Source of the DNA: Megachile rotundata
Taxonomy: Eukaryota > Arthropoda > Insecta > Hymenoptera > Megachilidae
Assembly: GCF_050947335.1 (NCBI RefSeq)
Contig: NC_134983.1
Coordinates: forward strand, 4,464,001 to 4,528,000
Length of the DNA stretch: 64,000 bases
Direction: 5' to 3'
Under the pieces are notes generated by a model that did no database searches, had not been told where the DNA came from, and worked only from the letters and a program-made list of their open reading frames with translations. The translations under genes were made by a program, and so were the position numbers. The first letter of the stretch is position 1, and every line of letters begins with the position of its first letter. This document shows, one piece after another, positions 60,560-64,000 of this stretch.

Positions 60560-62777
60560 TATAATACATATTTTCCAATTCGCGGTTCAACAAATCGTTC
60601 ATGTTTCTTCGTTCCATTTTCTTCGATATTTATTGTCACGATAAATTTGGCATTCAACGCAATACACGATATAAACTAAGAATAATGATAGTCAATCTTT
60701 GAATACAAGTATGTATATACGCACAGTATTGAGTATGGTATGCTTTTTTGAAGAAACGTATGATGCAGGAGGATCAACAACTCTACTCAATACTATGAAA
60801 ATTACGCACTATTTGTTACATCTGGATTACGCAAAAGGGGTATTTGGTTTAGTATTTATTTCCAAACGGGTAGGTTAGTCGGGAGAGTAGACTCTTGTTA
60901 CGTTGTTACTGCACTGAAAGTGTATCATGTATTGTGCGAAAACTTTCTCATTAATATCTCAAAAGCACAAGGCTGATGTGGAAGCTTGATATTTGAGGTT
61001 TTCTCATTCCTCCACATATTCAAACCACATGACGATCGACCACTGAGATACTTCAGAGCTACACCCTAACTTTTCTCGTTCATCTTAATATTGCAATTGT
61101 TGAATTTTTGATTTAATGAATGATCAAAAATAAATGTATGTGTTGAAAATCACTGGGTTTACAATAGAGCCTTATTTCAATTTCCAGTCTGTGGGTCTCA
61201 GGTAGTGTTTACACCTAAGGGCCAGTCGAGCGAATACGTTACAAGCTTAGACTGATATTTCCCTTCAGGAAGTGGGCACGTTTTTACTATGCGTTTTAGA
61301 AAATTCTGTCACTTTTCGATTCTTGAATCGTGCAGACGTCCTTCCGAGTTGCTTCTATAAATTAATTTGTTTTTGAAGATAGTTTCTATTTTCTTTAAAT
61401 ACATAACCACTCCATAATTAGTTAGCCATAACTGACGTAATTGTCCAGAAAACATAAATAGCAAAATAGGAAAAATTGAAAGGTAGCACTAATAATAAAC
61501 ATAGCAGTGTATAGCTAATCTTGACGCACCTAGCAAGTAAATTACATGACAAGACTCCAAAGATTCCGAGCAAAATCAATGATCTTAGCAAAACAAGTTA
61601 ATTCAAGAAAGAAGCAAACGGGACGAGCACACGGAAGAGGATCGTTTTCAAAAATATGTTCTCTCGTGATCCGTACGCCAGGTTGGAACGCAAAAGGGGG
61701 TCATAAGCGAATGTTAAACGGGCAGCTATAACAGCACGGCACTCGTGGATGCACTTGGAAACTCGGTACCTCCCTCGTGGATGCTCGTAACGTTGAGACT
61801 TAATGGTACTTGTCCAGTTGCTGTTATTAATTGTCATTGTGATACACGCAAGGCAACGTTAACAGTGCATCGCCGGATGCACTGGATATACGCGTACAAG
61901 TGCGTGAAGCACGCTCTCGAAAATGGTATTTTCCGGCTGTCTCCATTCGCCAGGATTGCACCATTAAACGCAAAGGTGCTAACTGGCGCTGATCGCCCGA
62001 CGATAATTACGTTGTCGGTTTTGCCCGAGACATTGCACCGCGATGCTAATTTGATAGTCGGCCCTGCCACAAATGTCGGCCAACGACGGGATCGTTTGAA
62101 CAGGGACGAGATAGCTGACGTGGAAATTCGGCTATAATTTCCTCGAGATTGGTAATCGTCAATCCTATATCAGACTACGGAAATTAGACAAAAGTATGTG
62201 TGTTCTATGGAATAATGCTTAGCAACATAAAGTCTTGTCCGTACAGGAATATCAGTAAATATCCGTATATTTACTTTATTGTTTAGAATGATATGTAAAG
62301 TCCTTCATTGATATGAATGCTAATAAAAAATTTGTATAATAACACAAATTTTATGTTGGTAATAAAAATAGTTTCCAAAATAGTACATAGTACAAGAGTA
62401 TGAAACAGTTCAAATATTTGGTTATGTATAGGTCTTATCACCAGAATGGTTAGCATAAAATTTGTATCTTAGGAAATTGTTTACGAAAGGGGCTGTAGAA
62501 CTCCTGTGGGAATAACGATTCAAAATACATGTGTTCGGAGTTTACATTAGATATAAGTATGTATTTAAGTCTGAAGACTAAAGATGAAGAACAAGTGATA
62601 GTTTGAAATTGATTCATATAGGAGTACAGTGCTGCAAAGTTGCATGTGACAATTACAAACGTAGTAATTTTACTTGGTGACACAAAAATCGTAATTTAAA
62701 ATTCGAACTCTATAAATTTCTAAAAATGCTATATAAGGCAATGGCTCTGTTTTATTATTCGCCTACCGAGGAAAACA
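60560..62777. other. Spacer with a GC-elevated block at about 61600-62150
   Basis: The block holds a 130-codon plus-strand frame (61745-62137), but the minus strand is open over the same DNA (61598-61837, 61834-62070) and no domain is visible. The frame could be an unrecognised exon; conserved non-coding DNA is as likely. Confidence 0.35.
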
Positions 62778-62819
62778 AATTTTCTAACTTTCCTGTGCTT
62801 TTTTCTGTTTCAGGTGAGT
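62778..62819 (+). promoter_or_regulatory. Candidate recursive splice site (ratchet point)
   Basis: The plus strand reads a branch-point-like TTCTAACTT (about 62782-62790), a long pyrimidine tract, TTTCAG ending at 62813, then directly GTGAGT (62814-62819). An acceptor fused to a donor with no exon between is the known signature of recursive splicing in very long insect introns. Alternatively it is an ordinary acceptor; the next in-frame stops come within 8 codons in all three frames, allowing only a very short terminal exon. Confidence 0.4.
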
Positions 62820-64000
62820 GCGATCATATTCTGGTAGGATGAATTTAACCAGCGAGGTATTTATAAGCCATTTTTATTCTGAAAGTTTTAAAACAGGCCA
62901 GAGGATAATTTCCTCTGTTGTATAGACAGAACAGATTTTTTCAATCAGAACTAAAATTTAGTTCTGTATAAATCTTCTAATAATAAACAAAATTTAGCAA
63001 AGAAACGTATGATTAAATGCTGCACGAAGTAAAAATTAAATACTGGATAAACCAAAATTATGATTAACTTTAACACGTTAACACTTTAACACTTATCAGA
63101 AAATGACTGATAGAGTTCGGAAGATCATTTTAACGTCAAATGGTAAACAGAAAACTATACTAATTTATACAGTAATGAACGTGTTAATATTTTTCCGTAA
63201 AAAAAGAACTCGTAACATTTCATTCTCTCTCATATTTCCTCATGAACTCGTGAAATAATCATTTCAAACGTGTCATTATATCCATATTTCTAAACAGTAA
63301 AAAGAATTTCAACCATCACACAGTGGGTAATTTCGTCGAAATCATGGACAAAAGCGCACCAGTTTATTGCTGGCTGTAGAAGATCCACAAAGTGAACTTC
63401 ATTCACAAATTTTGCAGTTATCTTAGAAATACCATGAGTTCAAAGCAGATAGTTTTACGATGTTATTTATTTTAATAAAAATTGAAAGTATTTTCATTGA
63501 TTTATCACAGGTTTATTATTAATTTAGTTTAGAATAAAAGATATTAATTTTGTCCACGATTCCGGTGAAATACGTCACTGCGATATACGCAGTTCTTGAA
63601 ATTCCTGGCTCAAGTCGTCCATGGCGACGAAAAAAAGAACAACAAAAAATAATCGCAAGAAATTGGTAGGCGTGGAATTAGGACATCGTTAAAACGCGAA
63701 ATGGCGGCTAACAATTTTTCACGGTGGCCTGGTCAAGAGGAGACCCTTGACTTAGAAACAGACCGGCAAATAAAACGCGATGCCCGTTAACTACTTCCAG
63801 GTTATTAAAAAGTTCGACGACGTTGAGTTAAGCGGCAAGTATTTCAGACGTGTTCGACGGAAATTACTTTCATAATGGATGTATTGAAGCGTCATTTAAT
63901 TACAACATGCTTTTGAAGCGTTGAACGTCCGCGCGAGATAAGATGCAAGTCTTTCGCCCGATTATGAAATTCTCGGCTGTTTTACATTTTTGAAACCTGC
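62820..64000. other. Spacer to the window edge
   Basis: 63540-64000 is GC-elevated with CpG but has no long frame. 63070-63187 may be a short decayed TTAA element: TTAA then CACGTTAAC, and on the minus strand TTAA then CACGTTCATT. No gene was recognised. Confidence 0.4.

Noticed and set aside
60281..60679. 132-codon plus-strand frame
   Set aside because: Its first two thirds are the antisense of the mariner at 59662-60557 and it simply runs through the terminal repeat.
61745..62137. 130-codon plus-strand frame as a real gene
   Set aside because: The opposite strand is equally open, no domain or splice context was found, and the block is GC-elevated, which lengthens chance frames.

Overview
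The window is AT-rich (about two thirds A+T by eye) animal nuclear DNA. Its transposon mix (an insect-type Copia element, several mariner lineages, Tc1, many TTAA-flanked piggyBac-like elements, a Ginger-like remnant) and its degenerate minisatellites built on aaatctcc suggest an insect, most likely an aculeate hymenopteran. That placement is inference. No bacterial-style gene organisation, rRNA or convincing tRNA was found, and no host protein-coding exon is well supported. The stretch reads as intergenic DNA or the inside of a very large intron. One near-consensus recursive splice site (62778-62819, + strand) fits the large-intron reading.

Layout. 1-5305: AT-rich spacer with one 505-bp TA-flanked MITE (2232-2736) and two weak membrane-like open frames on the minus strand (3360-3692, 3960-4178). 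5306-10081: a complete, apparently intact Copia retrotransposon on the minus strand, with 195-bp LTRs differing at one base, a 5-bp target duplication ACAAC, a copia-type initiator-tRNA primer site, a polypurine tract and one 1391-residue Gag-Pol frame. It sits beside a partial TTAA MITE (10112-10548) whose fuller relative lies inverted at 26839-27576. 11489-14280: a 426-bp TIR element, a Copia 3' remnant (about 13306-13640) and the second copy of the 505-bp MITE. 16520-18515: a miniature mariner and a Tc1 fragment. 19265-19840: degenerate minisatellite. 20000-29320: mostly spacer with a few GC-elevated blocks.

29324-30977 is a 1.65-kb TTAA-flanked element carrying a 2 x 121-bp inverted repeat inside it. 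Further TTAA-type elements lie at 31071-31696, 34221-34279, 43710-43986, 49166-49797 and possibly 63070-63187; the one at 49166 still encodes the cysteine-rich C-terminus of a piggyBac transposase. 40344-41246 is a TGT...ACA element with a 4-bp TATA duplication holding a broken KRBA2/Ginger-like integrase N-terminus. Three mariner elements (45651-46914, 58147-58707, 59662-60557) are all broken by stops, frameshifts or deletion. 52748-53838 looks like a 1083-bp solo LTR with an internal GC-rich dimeric minisatellite, and 56316-56418 is a tiny LINE or SINE tail insertion with a 12-bp target duplication.

Only the Copia element looks capable of making its full protein. Everything else mobile is a relic or a non-autonomous derivative that would need a transposase from elsewhere.
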